A stretch of 64,000 bases of DNA. Source: Nitrincola alkalisediminis (GTDB taxonomy: Bacteria > Pseudomonadota > Gammaproteobacteria > Pseudomonadales > Balneatricaceae). Below, in pieces: positions 8,822 through 17,047 of the stretch. The position numbers and the translations under genes are program-made. Location: positions 372,001-436,000 of the forward strand of contig NZ_VYTY01000001.1 in NCBI RefSeq assembly GCF_009821115.1, read 5' to 3'. Under the pieces are notes generated by a model. It did no database searches. It saw nothing but the letters and a program-made list of their open reading frames with translations, and was not told the origin of the DNA. Position 1 is the first letter of the stretch. The number at the start of each line of letters is the position of its first letter.

Positions 8822-9523
8822 ATGTCAACGGTTAGATTCTCTCAACCTCAAACCCCCGCCATTATTTTTGATATGGATGGCTTATTAATCGACTCTGAAC
8901 CCGTGTGGATGAGAACAGAGCGTGAGCTTATTTGGGAGTTGGTCGGGGAGGAGTTATCGAATGAAACCCTTCTGAGTTTTCAAGGACGCAGCAGTCGCGT
9001 TTTTTGTGAAGGGATGGTGGCGCGTTTTGCCAACGCCAATCTTAAGGTTGAGTCTCTATTAGAGCAGTTATTGACCCGCATGGAGAGCAATATCCGTTCA
9101 GCACCGCTCATGCCCGGTGCGCGTGATTTACTTGAGTATCTAGCAGAGACATCGGTGCCGATGGCCATTGCGTCATCCTCACCGATGGCTTTTATTGAGG
9201 CGGTGGTTAAACAGCACCAGCTGCCTATTACCAGCATGACCTCGGGCACAGAGGTACCCGCATCAAAGCCGCACCCGGCTGTTTTTGAGCTGGCCGCGCA
9301 ACGCTTATCCAGCCCAGTGCATGCGTGTTGGGTATGGGAAGATTCCGTCAATGGTGTGATTGCCGCAAAAGCCGCCAGCATGAGTGCGATTGCGGTTCCT
9401 GATCCCCATCATCCTCGTCCAGAGCAGTTTTCAATCGCGGATTATCAGCATGCATCATTGCTGAAAAGTCTTGAATGGATTCGTTCTGAGGATGTGTCCT
9501 GTTTATTTGATGTAAAAGGGTAA
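8822..9523 (+). CDS. hxpB: HAD phosphatase, HxpB/YniC-like (hexitol phosphatase type)
   Basis: HAD-superfamily hydrolase of 233 residues with a cap domain. Motif I is FDMDGLLIDSEPVW (nucleophile Asp17, acid Asp19), motif II is ASSSP, motif III is the Lys in SKPHPAVF, and motif IV is WEDSVNG. This set resembles E. coli YniC (HxpB), which dephosphorylates hexitol and 2-deoxyglucose phosphates. It starts 6 bp after mtlD and ends 11 bp before mtlY, so it is an integral member of the operon at about the place where Pseudomonas has its extra kinase gene. A role in clearing inhibitory polyol phosphates is inferred. Confidence 0.7.
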   Translation: MSTVRFSQPQTPAIIFDMDGLLIDSEPVWMRTERELIWELVGEELSNETLLSFQGRSSRVFCEGMVARFANANLKVESLLEQLLTRMESNIRSAPLMPGARDLLEYLAETSVPMAIASSSPMAFIEAVVKQHQLPITSMTSGTEVPASKPHPAVFELAAQRLSSPVHACWVWEDSVNGVIAAKAASMSAIAVPDPHHPRPEQFSIADYQHASLLKSLEWIRSEDVSCLFDVKG

Positions 9524-9534
9524 AGGAGTTCGTT

Positions 9535-11034
9535 ATGTACCTTGGCATAGATTGTGGTACGCAAAGCACCAAGGTTGTCATTCTAGATGCTGAACAGGGA
9601 GAGGTGATTGCACAAGGGCACGCACCCCATTCGTTGATCAGTGATGTAAAGGGTAAGCGCGAGCAGAATCCTGAGGACTGGATCTTGGCGCTTGAGCAGG
9701 CTTATTGGCAGGCGGTCAATAAGGCCGCTATTAATCCATCGTCGATACGTGCAATAGGTGTGTCCGGTCAGCAGCATGGTTTAGTGGTGTTAGATGCGCA
9801 AGGGCAGGTGATTCGCCCCGTAAAATTGTGGTGTGATACTGAGACAGCACCGCAAAATGCAGAACTATTGCAGGCGCTTGGCGGTGATGACGGCTCGATG
9901 CAAAGGCTGGGGTTGGTGGTTACAACGGGTTATACCCTCTCCAAGTTAGCCTGGATGCAGCAGTATCACCCCAGTGATTTTAAGCGTATCGCGCACCTGC
10001 TGCTACCCCATGATTTTTTGAATTACTGGTTAACGGGCCAATGTATGACGGAGGCAGGCGACGCCTCGGGTACGGGGTATTTTGATGTGCGTCGCCGTGG
10101 TTGGTGCCCTGACGTCTTTGAACTGATTCCAGATGCCAGTCATTTACGCAATGCACTTCCGGACCTGATTGATAACCAGCAAATGTTAGGTAAGGTGAGG
10201 CCAGAAGTAGCGAAACGTCTAGGTCTGAGTGCCGATGTATGGGTGTCATCTGGTGGCGGTGACAATATGATGGCTGCGATTGGGACAGGAAATGTGCAAG
10301 AAGGGCGCATGACCCTTAGTCTAGGCACCTCTGCGACCTTAAGTGCTCATTTGAATACGCATTACGATGGTTTACATCCTTCCATTGCTCACTTTTGCTC
10401 ATCGACGAATGGTTGGCTACCCTTGATCTGTACGATGAATTTGACAGGAGTGGTTGAGCAAATGCGACAGCTGCTCAACCTGAGTATCACAGAGTTCACG
10501 GATATGGCCGCGTCTGCACCGATTGGTGCCTCTGGCTTGACGCTTTTACCCTTTTTGAATGGTGAGCGTGTGCCAAATTTGCCTCAGGCACAAGGGCAGT
10601 TGTTGGGTATGACGCCGCTTAACCTCACGTCTGCTCATATGAGCCGTGCGGTCTTTGAAGGAATATCCTACGGTTTGAAATATGGCCTAGACTGTTTGTT
10701 AGCGGCAGGGCTTAGGCCACAATCAATTTGTGTGACAGGTGGAGGGGCTAAAAATACATTTTGGCGACAGCTATTGGCCGATTTGTTGAGGGTTGAAATA
10801 GTCTGTCCTGCCGCCGCTGAGGGTGCTGCACTAGGGGCGGCCATTCAAGCCTTATGGGCTGATCATCATCGTCAAGGAGATCCAGTGAACTTAACGGAGT
10901 TGACGGCTCGTCTGGTCGCTTTAGATGAGTCCACGCGTGTTGTTCCCTGCTCAGAAAAAGGAGAGGCTTACCATGAAGCGTATCAGACCTATCAACATAG
11001 GTTACGATTCCAATTCCCTGAGTTGACGCTGTAA
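9535..11034 (+). CDS. mtlY: xylulokinase (MtlY/XylB)
   Basis: FGGY-family carbohydrate kinase of 499 residues. It phosphorylates D-xylulose to xylulose 5-phosphate, which enters the pentose phosphate pathway. It begins LGIDCGTQSTKVV (ATP site), has SGQQHG and LWCDTET (substrate loop), MTLSLGTSAT, and the second FGGY signature around VTGGGAKNTFW. AAAGGAG sits 7 bases before the ATG. It completes the route arabitol or xylitol to D-xylulose to Xu5P, together with MtlD and the dehydrogenase at 1659. It is the last gene before a large inverted repeat and mtlR. Confidence 0.88.
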   Translation: MYLGIDCGTQSTKVVILDAEQGEVIAQGHAPHSLISDVKGKREQNPEDWILALEQAYWQAVNKAAINPSSIRAIGVSGQQHGLVVLDAQGQVIRPVKLWCDTETAPQNAELLQALGGDDGSMQRLGLVVTTGYTLSKLAWMQQYHPSDFKRIAHLLLPHDFLNYWLTGQCMTEAGDASGTGYFDVRRRGWCPDVFELIPDASHLRNALPDLIDNQQMLGKVRPEVAKRLGLSADVWVSSGGGDNMMAAIGTGNVQEGRMTLSLGTSATLSAHLNTHYDGLHPSIAHFCSSTNGWLPLICTMNLTGVVEQMRQLLNLSITEFTDMAASAPIGASGLTLLPFLNGERVPNLPQAQGQLLGMTPLNLTSAHMSRAVFEGISYGLKYGLDCLLAAGLRPQSICVTGGGAKNTFWRQLLADLLRVEIVCPAAAEGAALGAAIQALWADHHRQGDPVNLTELTARLVALDESTRVVPCSEKGEAYHEAYQTYQHRLRFQFPELTL

Positions 11035-11042
11035 GATGGGTA

Positions 11043-11096
11043 AGCAGCCTGTCGGACTTTTCCGCAGTAGATCAGTGCTAAGTCCAACAGGCTGCT
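11043..11096. repeat. 54-bp near-perfect inverted repeat between mtlY and mtlR
   Basis: The arms 11043-11059 and 11080-11096 pair at 16 of 17 positions (one C/A mismatch), with a 20-nt loop. It begins 9 bp after the mtlY stop. No T-tract follows, so it is not a standard intrinsic terminator. It may be a REP/MITE-like element or an mRNA 3'-end structure. Confidence 0.6.
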
Positions 11097-11144
11097 AGGC
11101 AAGTCATAATAAAAACAACGATGTCTAAGTGTAACGAGGTATGT

Positions 11145-12077
11145 ATGGGAACCCGCCACGATCCACAGCTGGATACGACGTTTAAGCTGGAGCTAGAGCT
11201 CCCTGAAAGCTTTTATCACGGTTCAATTCGCTACTTACAACACGGTGCCGATTCCCCGCTTATTCGTTGGCACTGTCATAAAGAATACGAATTACATTTA
11301 ATTGTAGCGACGACAGGTAAAGTATTTGTTGGCGATTATATCGGTAATTTTGGCCCTATGCAGTTGGTTTTAACCGGACCACACTTGCCGCATAACTGGA
11401 TAAGCGCTATTGAACCAGAGGCAGAGGTTCCACCGGTGCGAGATCGGGTGATTCAATTCTCGGATGATTTTATCCAACAGTGTCGACGGATTATGCCCGA
11501 ATTTTCACAGTTGGATCGGTTGCTAAAACAGGCCAGTGTCGGTGTTCTATTTGAGGAGAGTTTAGCACAGGAAATAGAGCCCTTATTGGTCCGTGCGGAG
11601 CACGCATCCGGTTTCAGTCGAGTGGTTATTTTTTTCTCAATTATGGAGAAATTAATCCAGGCTAAAAAAATACGATTGTTGTCTTCAACGTCGTTTGATC
11701 CACTGCTGGATGAGCACGCGATTGATCGGGTTAATATCGCGGTAGATTATATTATGCGCCACTACCAAGTTGGGCTGTCCTTAGATGACGTTGCGGCCGA
11801 ATTAAAAATGAAGCCGAATTACTTCTCTAAGTTTTTTAAGCGCAGCACAGGTATTGGATTTATTGAATTCGTCAATAATCTCAGAATTAATCGTGCCTGC
11901 GAGCAGTTGATCGAAACAGAGGATTCTATAACGGATATTTGTTTTAAAGTGGGCTTTAACAATATTGCCAATTTTAATCGGCGTTTCTTTAGCTTAAAAG
12001 AAATGACGCCTTCCGATTATCGCCGACAAGCGAGTTTACGCTATTATCAGCCGTCCAAAGAAAAAGCCAAGGCGTAA
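11145..12077 (+). CDS. mtlR: AraC-family regulator of polyol use (MtlR-like)
   Basis: Transcription regulator of about 310 residues with an N-terminal cupin sensor domain (IRWHCHKEYELHLI, GPHLPHNW) and a C-terminal double helix-turn-helix (LSLDDVAAELKMKPNYFSKFFK, then ITDICFKVGFNNIANFNRRF). Its length and architecture match Pseudomonas MtlR, the activator of mtl genes. ATG 11145 has GAGG 5 bases upstream; an in-frame ATG at 11121 would add 8 residues. It follows the operon on the same strand. It is the natural candidate for activating the -35-poor mtlE promoter and may also act on the palindrome at 2521. Confidence 0.8.
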   Translation: MGTRHDPQLDTTFKLELELPESFYHGSIRYLQHGADSPLIRWHCHKEYELHLIVATTGKVFVGDYIGNFGPMQLVLTGPHLPHNWISAIEPEAEVPPVRDRVIQFSDDFIQQCRRIMPEFSQLDRLLKQASVGVLFEESLAQEIEPLLVRAEHASGFSRVVIFFSIMEKLIQAKKIRLLSSTSFDPLLDEHAIDRVNIAVDYIMRHYQVGLSLDDVAAELKMKPNYFSKFFKRSTGIGFIEFVNNLRINRACEQLIETEDSITDICFKVGFNNIANFNRRFFSLKEMTPSDYRRQASLRYYQPSKEKAKA

Positions 12078-12090
12078 ACCTTGGCTTTTT
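12061..12090. terminator. bidirectional terminator, mtlR / gtsD
   Basis: A12-bp perfect stem (12061-12072 with 12079-12090) with AAAAA on one side and TTTTT on the other and a 6-nt loop, so it works on both strands. The mtlR stop codon lies in the loop. It serves mtlR on + and the gts operon on -. Confidence 0.85.
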
Positions 12091-12145
12091 ACTCATTGGT
12101 TCTTCTTATACAGAATCGCCATGCTATTGCAGTGGAGGAGTAGGC

Positions 12146-13255
12146 TTACAAGCGCTCACCTGTTATCGGGTCAAAGAAAACGGTTTTACTCATATTAATC
12201 ATGAGTGACATCGTTTCTCCTGGTTTGCCTGCCTCATGAGGCTCCACACGACAGTTCACCTCTTGCTCATTCATTTTAACCAGTACCAAGGTATCCGGCC
12301 CCGTCGGCTCAATCACGTCAATTTTAGCCTTGACAATGAAGGTCGATGGGTTGGAAGCGTAGTGGGGGATGACATGCGTGATTTGTTCAGGACGAATCCC
12401 CAATACGACCTTTTGACCCACGCGCTCTAGCAATCCACGTTCTGAGCTGGGCGTCGGTAAATAGTGGAGTTGATCCATGACCAAGAGCTTAACACAGACT
12501 TGACCTTCGTGATTCACCAGCTCCGTATCGATAAAGTTCATGGACGGGGACCCCATAAAGCCTGCAACAAAACGATTGGCTGGGTTATCATAGACCTCTT
12601 GCGGTGTACCAAACTGCTGAATATGTCCATCTTTCATGACGGCGATACGATCAGCCAACGTCATGGCTTCAATTTGATCATGCGTGACATACACGATTGT
12701 GGTGCCAAGGCGTTGATGTAGTTTTTTAATTTCGGTACGCATTTCAACACGCAGTTTTGCATCGAGGTTTGAAAGAGGCTCATCAAATAAATAGATTTTT
12801 GGGTGACGAGCTAAGGCACGTCCCATGGCAACACGCTGGCGTTGTCCGCCTGACAGCTGTCCGGGTTTACGGTCTAACAAATGCTCAATTTGTAAAAGCT
12901 TTGCAACCCGCTCAACTTCACGCTCGATCTCTGCCTTCGGCAGCTTACGAATTTCCAGCGCAAAGGAGATGTTTTTACGGACATTCATATTGGGGTAAAG
13001 GGCGTAAGATTGAAACACCATGGCTATATCTCGATCCTTGGGTAATACCCCTGTGATATCGTGGTCTTCAATGCAAATTTGTCCACCTGTGACGTCTTCA
13101 AGCCCGGCGATACAGTTCATCAGCGTTGACTTACCGCACCCTGATGGTCCAACCAGGATAATGAACTCGCCATCCTGAATGTCCATGTTAATGCCTTTGA
13201 GAATATGGGTGTGACCGAAGGACTTCTCAACGTTTGTTATATTTAAACTCGCCAT
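12146..13255 (-). CDS. gtsD: sugar ABC transporter ATPase (GtsD/MsmX type)
   Basis: MalK/UgpC-class ATPase, 369 residues. Walker A is GPSGCGKST, then [37 protein letters not shown] and VTHDQIEAM, with a C-terminal TOBE domain (GIRPEQI). It is the last gene of gtsABCD, 11 bp after gtsC, and drives uptake of glucose or a related aldose. Its product is close in type to MtlK but clearly a separate gene. The terminator at 12061 lies about 60 bp past the stop. Family certain, substrate from the neighbouring GtsA. Confidence 0.87.
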   Translation of the reverse strand: MASLNITNVEKSFGHTHILKGINMDIQDGEFIILVGPSGCGKSTLMNCIAGLEDVTGGQICIEDHDITGVLPKDRDIAMVFQSYALYPNMNVRKNISFALEIRKLPKAEIEREVERVAKLLQIEHLLDRKPGQLSGGQRQRVAMGRALARHPKIYLFDEPLSNLDAKLRVEMRTEIKKLHQRLGTTIVYVTHDQIEAMTLADRIAVMKDGHIQQFGTPQEVYDNPANRFVAGFMGSPSMNFIDTELVNHEGQVCVKLLVMDQLHYLPTPSSERGLLERVGQKVVLGIRPEQITHVIPHYASNPSTFIVKAKIDVIEPTGPDTLVLVKMNEQEVNCRVEPHEAGKPGETMSLMINMSKTVFFDPITGERL

Positions 13256-13266
13256 AATCTAAGCTC

Positions 13267-14145
13267 CTAACCCTTAACACTGCCAGCCGTTAGGCCGCGT
13301 ACAAAATATTTTCCGGCGATGACATACACCAATAAAGTGGGTAATGCCGCAATGATGGCGCCCGCCATATCGACGTTATAACGCCGTTCCCCCGTTGAAC
13401 TGTTCACTAGGTTGTTTAAACCGACGGTGACAGGTTGAGAAGACGGGTCAGAAAAGGTCACGCCGAATAAGAAATCGTTCCAGACCTGAGTGAACTGCCA
13501 AATGACGCACACGGTTAGAATCGGAGTTGACAGAGGCAATATAATGCGCCAAAAAATACGCCAGAATCCCGCACCGTCCAATTGGGCGGCTTTAATTAAT
13601 TCACCGGGGAGGGTGACGTAATAGTTGCGGAAAAACAGTGTCGTAAATGCAAGCCCATAGACAACGTGAGTGAAGATCAGACCCGTAATACTGCCGCTGA
13701 TGCCCATGCGTCCTAGAACATTGGCATGCGGGAGTAAAATCGCTTGGAAGGGCAAGAAGCACCCGAATAGCAAAAGCCCGAAAAAGAGATTGCTGCCTCG
13801 AAAACGCCAGAAGCTGAGGACATAACCATTAACAGCACCGATGAGGGTTGAGATGGCAACCGCTGGTAAGGTAATAAGCATAGAGTTTATAAAGTAGGGT
13901 TGCAGTCCTCGCTCAGAGCGCGCACCAATTTGAGCTTCACTCCAGGCAATTCGCCACGCATCCAGGTTGAGTTGTGTGGGCCAATCGATGAGCTGGCCCA
14001 TACGGATTTCATCCATTGAGCGAAACGACGTCACAATCATTAATGCCAAAGGTAACAGGTAGTAAATCGCCATAATCCCAAGTGCGGCATAGAGTAGAGC
14101 GCGTCCTGTAATGTCGGCATATCGACGATTTGGATTAGTGTTCAT
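13267..14145 (-). CDS. gtsC: glucose-type ABC transporter permease GtsC
   Basis: MalG-type inner-membrane permease, 292 residues, six predicted helices, first near residues 17-40. EAA motif: LIKAAQLDGAGFWRIFWRIILPLS. It overlaps the end of gtsB by 11 bp, which implies translational coupling. The long periplasmic segment after the first helix (DEIRMGQLIDWPTQLNLDAW region) is typical for this branch. With GtsB it forms the channel for the sugar bound by GtsA. Confidence 0.85.
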   Translation of the reverse strand: MNTNPNRRYADITGRALLYAALGIMAIYYLLPLALMIVTSFRSMDEIRMGQLIDWPTQLNLDAWRIAWSEAQIGARSERGLQPYFINSMLITLPAVAISTLIGAVNGYVLSFWRFRGSNLFFGLLLFGCFLPFQAILLPHANVLGRMGISGSITGLIFTHVVYGLAFTTLFFRNYYVTLPGELIKAAQLDGAGFWRIFWRIILPLSTPILTVCVIWQFTQVWNDFLFGVTFSDPSSQPVTVGLNNLVNSSTGERRYNVDMAGAIIAALPTLLVYVIAGKYFVRGLTAGSVKG

Positions 14146-15076
14146 GTTTTTTAGTCCTCAGCTCGGAGTAAAGGTAAGGCACTAAGATGGCAACGACCGT
14201 CAGTAGCATGATCATTGCAGATGCGGCACCTAAGCCCATTTGGTTACGAGTAAATGACATTTGATACATAAAAATGGCGGGTAAATCAGAGCTCACGCCT
14301 GGGCCACCACCAGTAAGGGCTAGCGCAAGGTCAAAGGATTTAATCGCAATGTGCGCCAGCATGACAAAGGCGCTAAAAAACACAGGGCGTAAACTTGGAA
14401 TAATAATGCGGGTGTAGATCATAAAGCGGCTGGCGCCATCAATCTGGGCTGCTTTGATAATGCTGTCATCCACCCCGCGTAAGCCAGCTAAGAACAAGGC
14501 CATGACAAAGCCTGAGGATTGCCAGACGGCGGCGACAACAATGGTGTAAATTGAGAAGTTCGGGTCGACCAACCAATCAAAGCGGAAGGTTTCCCAACCT
14601 AAACTGCGTACAAACTGTTCGATGCCCACCTGAGGGTTGAGCATCCATTTCCACACGGTACCGGTGACAATGAATGACAGGGCCATTGGGTACAGGTAAA
14701 TGGTGCGTAACGCCCCTTCAGCGCGAATTTTTTGATCCAGTAGAATGGCCAACGACAAGCCAATCGCTAAACAGATCACAATAAATAGAACGGAATAGAC
14801 GGCTAGATTACGTAAGGACACAAACCAGCGTTCGTTATTAAATAAGCGAACGTAATTGGCCCATCCGACAAAATCATAACTGGGTAACATTCTGGAGTTT
14901 GTAAAAGACAGGTAGCCTGTCCAAAGAATAAACCCGTAAAAAAATACGAGAACGATGATCAGTGTAGGCGATAAAACCAACTTGGGCATCCAGTAGGCGA
15001 GTGTGTCGCCCATACGTGAATTGCGCCTAGGCGTCATCGCAACTGATGTTAAGTCAGCAGTCTTGGATTCAGACAT
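14135..15076 (-). CDS. gtsB: glucose-type ABC transporter permease GtsB
   Basis: MalF-type inner-membrane permease, 313 residues. After a cytoplasmic N-terminus with several Arg residues come six predicted helices. EAA motif: IIKAAQIDGASRFMIYTRIIIPSL. It ends in a Lys/His-rich tail (RTKKHEH), and the coding end overlaps the gtsC start. The gap to gtsA (about 80 bp) holds only a hairpin. Assignment follows from family, order and the strongly GtsA-like binding protein upstream. Confidence 0.85.
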   Translation of the reverse strand: MSESKTADLTSVAMTPRRNSRMGDTLAYWMPKLVLSPTLIIVLVFFYGFILWTGYLSFTNSRMLPSYDFVGWANYVRLFNNERWFVSLRNLAVYSVLFIVICLAIGLSLAILLDQKIRAEGALRTIYLYPMALSFIVTGTVWKWMLNPQVGIEQFVRSLGWETFRFDWLVDPNFSIYTIVVAAVWQSSGFVMALFLAGLRGVDDSIIKAAQIDGASRFMIYTRIIIPSLRPVFFSAFVMLAHIAIKSFDLALALTGGGPGVSSDLPAIFMYQMSFTRNQMGLGAASAMIMLLTVVAILVPYLYSELRTKKHEH

Positions 15077-15114
15077 AATGTATTACCTGTTTAGAGCAGT
15101 GTGAAGCAAAGTGA

Positions 15115-15140
15115 CCTCTTTTACCCAAGGGTAAAAGAGG
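15115..15140 (-). terminator. intercistronic hairpin gtsA/gtsB
   Basis: A perfect 12-bp inverted repeat (15115-15126 with 15129-15140) separated by two bases, 15 bp after the gtsA stop. There is no real T-tract on the minus strand, so it is more likely an mRNA-stabilising or attenuating structure than a full terminator. Confidence 0.65.
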
Positions 15141-15155
15141 CGAAGTTGACGTTCC

Positions 15156-16406
15156 TTATTGAGCCGCTCGTATTGCGGACGCCAGTTGGCGTGTTGCTTC
15201 TTGAGCGGTCATGGAACTGTTAAAAAAGGTGGTGGTAACATCGTAGATAGCACCCTGTACAGCGGATGTCGTCGACATACCGTGTGCCATCGATGGGACA
15301 AGCCCTTCGCCGGAGGCAGATGTTGATTTAAAAGTATCCATTGAGGCTTGTGCGCATGCATCAAAGCCACTCATGTCCTGATCAAGACGAACAGGAATTG
15401 AGCCTTTGTTCATGTTGAAGGTTTCTTGGAACTCAGGCGACAATACGAGACGCGCCATGGTGTTTTGCGCCTCGACATTTTCGGCACTGCGTTGCTTGAA
15501 CATGGCCAGTGAGTCTATGTTAAAGGTGAACATATTCTCTGTGCCTGGGAAGGGTAGGCATAAATAGTCTGTTCCGGGCTGCATATTGGCGGCCGAGAAC
15601 TCGCCCTTCGCCCAATCCCCCATAAACTGCATAGCGGCGTCACCACGAATGACCATCGAGGTCGCAATGTTCCACTCGCGGCCAGGGAAGCCTGGATCTA
15701 AATACTCACGAACTTTTCTGAATTGCTCAAAGGCTTCGATCATTGTGTCGCTTTGCAGAGCGGCAGGATCATGCTCAACAAAGGCTTTAACGAAGAACTC
15801 GGGTCCGCCTAAGCTCAGTGCGATGGATTCAAATGTTGTTGCATCTTGCCAAGCTTGCCCGCCATGAGCAATGGGGATGATGCCCGCAGCTTTGAGTTTA
15901 TCCGCAGCTGCCCATAACTCATCAAGAGAGGTTGGCAGTTCGACACCGGCTTTTTCAAACGCGGCAGGATTTGCCCACATCCAGTTTACACGATGGACGT
16001 TCACAGGCACGGCAACAAACTCGCCGTCGAATTGCATGATGTTACTCACCATCTCAGGTAAAACATCCTTCCAACCTTCGGACTCGGCAACCGTGTTGAG
16101 ACTACTCAAAAAACCCAGATCCGCCCACTCGTGTATCTCAAGCCCTTTGATTTGAGCTGAAGATGGTGGGTTGCCTGATACGGCGCGTGCACGTAAAACG
16201 GTCATGGTGTTTTCACCGCCGCCTCCAGCAACCGCAAAGTCCTTCCAGGTATGTCCTTCTTTTTCCACCATTGACTTGAGTACACTGACGGCTGCCGCTT
16301 CACCACCGGATGTCCACCAGTGTAGAACTTCAACTTCACCTGCTTGAGCGGTGAATGCAACGCTTGAAGTCAGTGCGACAGTGAGCATGGATTTTCTAAA
16401 ATTCAT
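15156..16406 (-). CDS. gtsA: glucose/mannose-type periplasmic binding protein GtsA
   Basis: Solute-binding protein of 416 residues with a signal peptide cleaved near AQA (residue 22). The mature start EVEVLHWWTSGGEA and the stretches FAVAGGGGE, NVHRVNWMW, GGQAWQD, QFMGDWAKGEF and NKGSIPVR are those of the Pseudomonas glucose-binding protein GtsA (GltB). It delivers glucose, perhaps also mannose, to GtsBCD. AGAGG lies 8 bases before the ATG. A 641-bp gap with the promoter separates it from a chemoreceptor gene on the other strand, which may use the same sugar or the same binding protein as a cue; that link is inference. Confidence 0.87.
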   Translation of the reverse strand: MNFRKSMLTVALTSSVAFTAQAGEVEVLHWWTSGGEAAAVSVLKSMVEKEGHTWKDFAVAGGGGENTMTVLRARAVSGNPPSSAQIKGLEIHEWADLGFLSSLNTVAESEGWKDVLPEMVSNIMQFDGEFVAVPVNVHRVNWMWANPAAFEKAGVELPTSLDELWAAADKLKAAGIIPIAHGGQAWQDATTFESIALSLGGPEFFVKAFVEHDPAALQSDTMIEAFEQFRKVREYLDPGFPGREWNIATSMVIRGDAAMQFMGDWAKGEFSAANMQPGTDYLCLPFPGTENMFTFNIDSLAMFKQRSAENVEAQNTMARLVLSPEFQETFNMNKGSIPVRLDQDMSGFDACAQASMDTFKSTSASGEGLVPSMAHGMSTTSAVQGAIYDVTTTFFNSSMTAQEATRQLASAIRAAQ

Positions 16407-17047
16407 GGAAATAACCTCTGCATTATTTTTGTTATCGAGTGCTATGAAGACTTATACAAAATCTAACTAACAAACCCAGCTTCAAATCTAATGCTTCCAA
16501 CTGACAAATACACGTAAGATAAGGTTACTAAGTGTAACATGAATACGTTATTAACTATCTTTATCTAAATTAGATATGTTCTAAATTAATGATTTATATA
16601 AAAAATATTAGTTTTTCAAAATGTGGTTTCATTAATTATGTAACACGTATGTTGCATTTTGTGTTTATTGTAACGATATTGTAATGATTTTTTGGTCTAG
16701 TTTTTTGCAACTCTTGATGTCTTCAATCTCGAAGTGAGGAAGGTTGTGTTTTGTCAGCTTTATTGAATAAATAACATAAAAAATTTAAGGGTTTATGGTA
16801 GTCAAGAAAGGATGTTCGATGGCTTTTTTTAAGAGTGGTGGATTTTCACCCATTTTATATTGATTCAGAATGTGCAAATGGGTGGATTTGCATCTATTTT
16901 TAAAGAGGGCGTGTTTAAAATCGATTCTTGTTATTTTTAACTGATTGATATCCTGTATTTATTTTGTTTTTGGCGCTGTTATTGCTATAAACTCTTAGCA
17001 TTGAGTCATGATTTTGAGTGGCTTCTTTATAAAAAAGGCAAGATTAG
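16407..17047. promoter_or_regulatory. AT-rich divergent region between gtsA and a chemoreceptor gene
   Basis: 641 bp without an ORF of note. Visible items are a 15-bp palindrome TATCTAA-A-TTAGATA at 16562-16576, which could be an operator for gtsA, and the sigma54-type promoter at 16970-16986 facing the chemoreceptor. I could not pick a convincing sigma70 promoter for gtsA. The rest is AT-rich with no repeats I can name. Confidence 0.5.
16970..16986 (+). promoter_or_regulatory. candidate sigma54 (RpoN) promoter of the chemoreceptor gene
   Basis: TTGGCGC-N4-ATTGCT: GG at 16972-16973 and GC at 16984-16985 with the required 10 bases between. It differs from TGGCAC-N5-TTGC at one position. Transcription would start near 16997, about 50 bp before the ATG at 17048. 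Motor and chemotaxis genes of polar flagellates are often RpoN-dependent. Confidence 0.6.
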
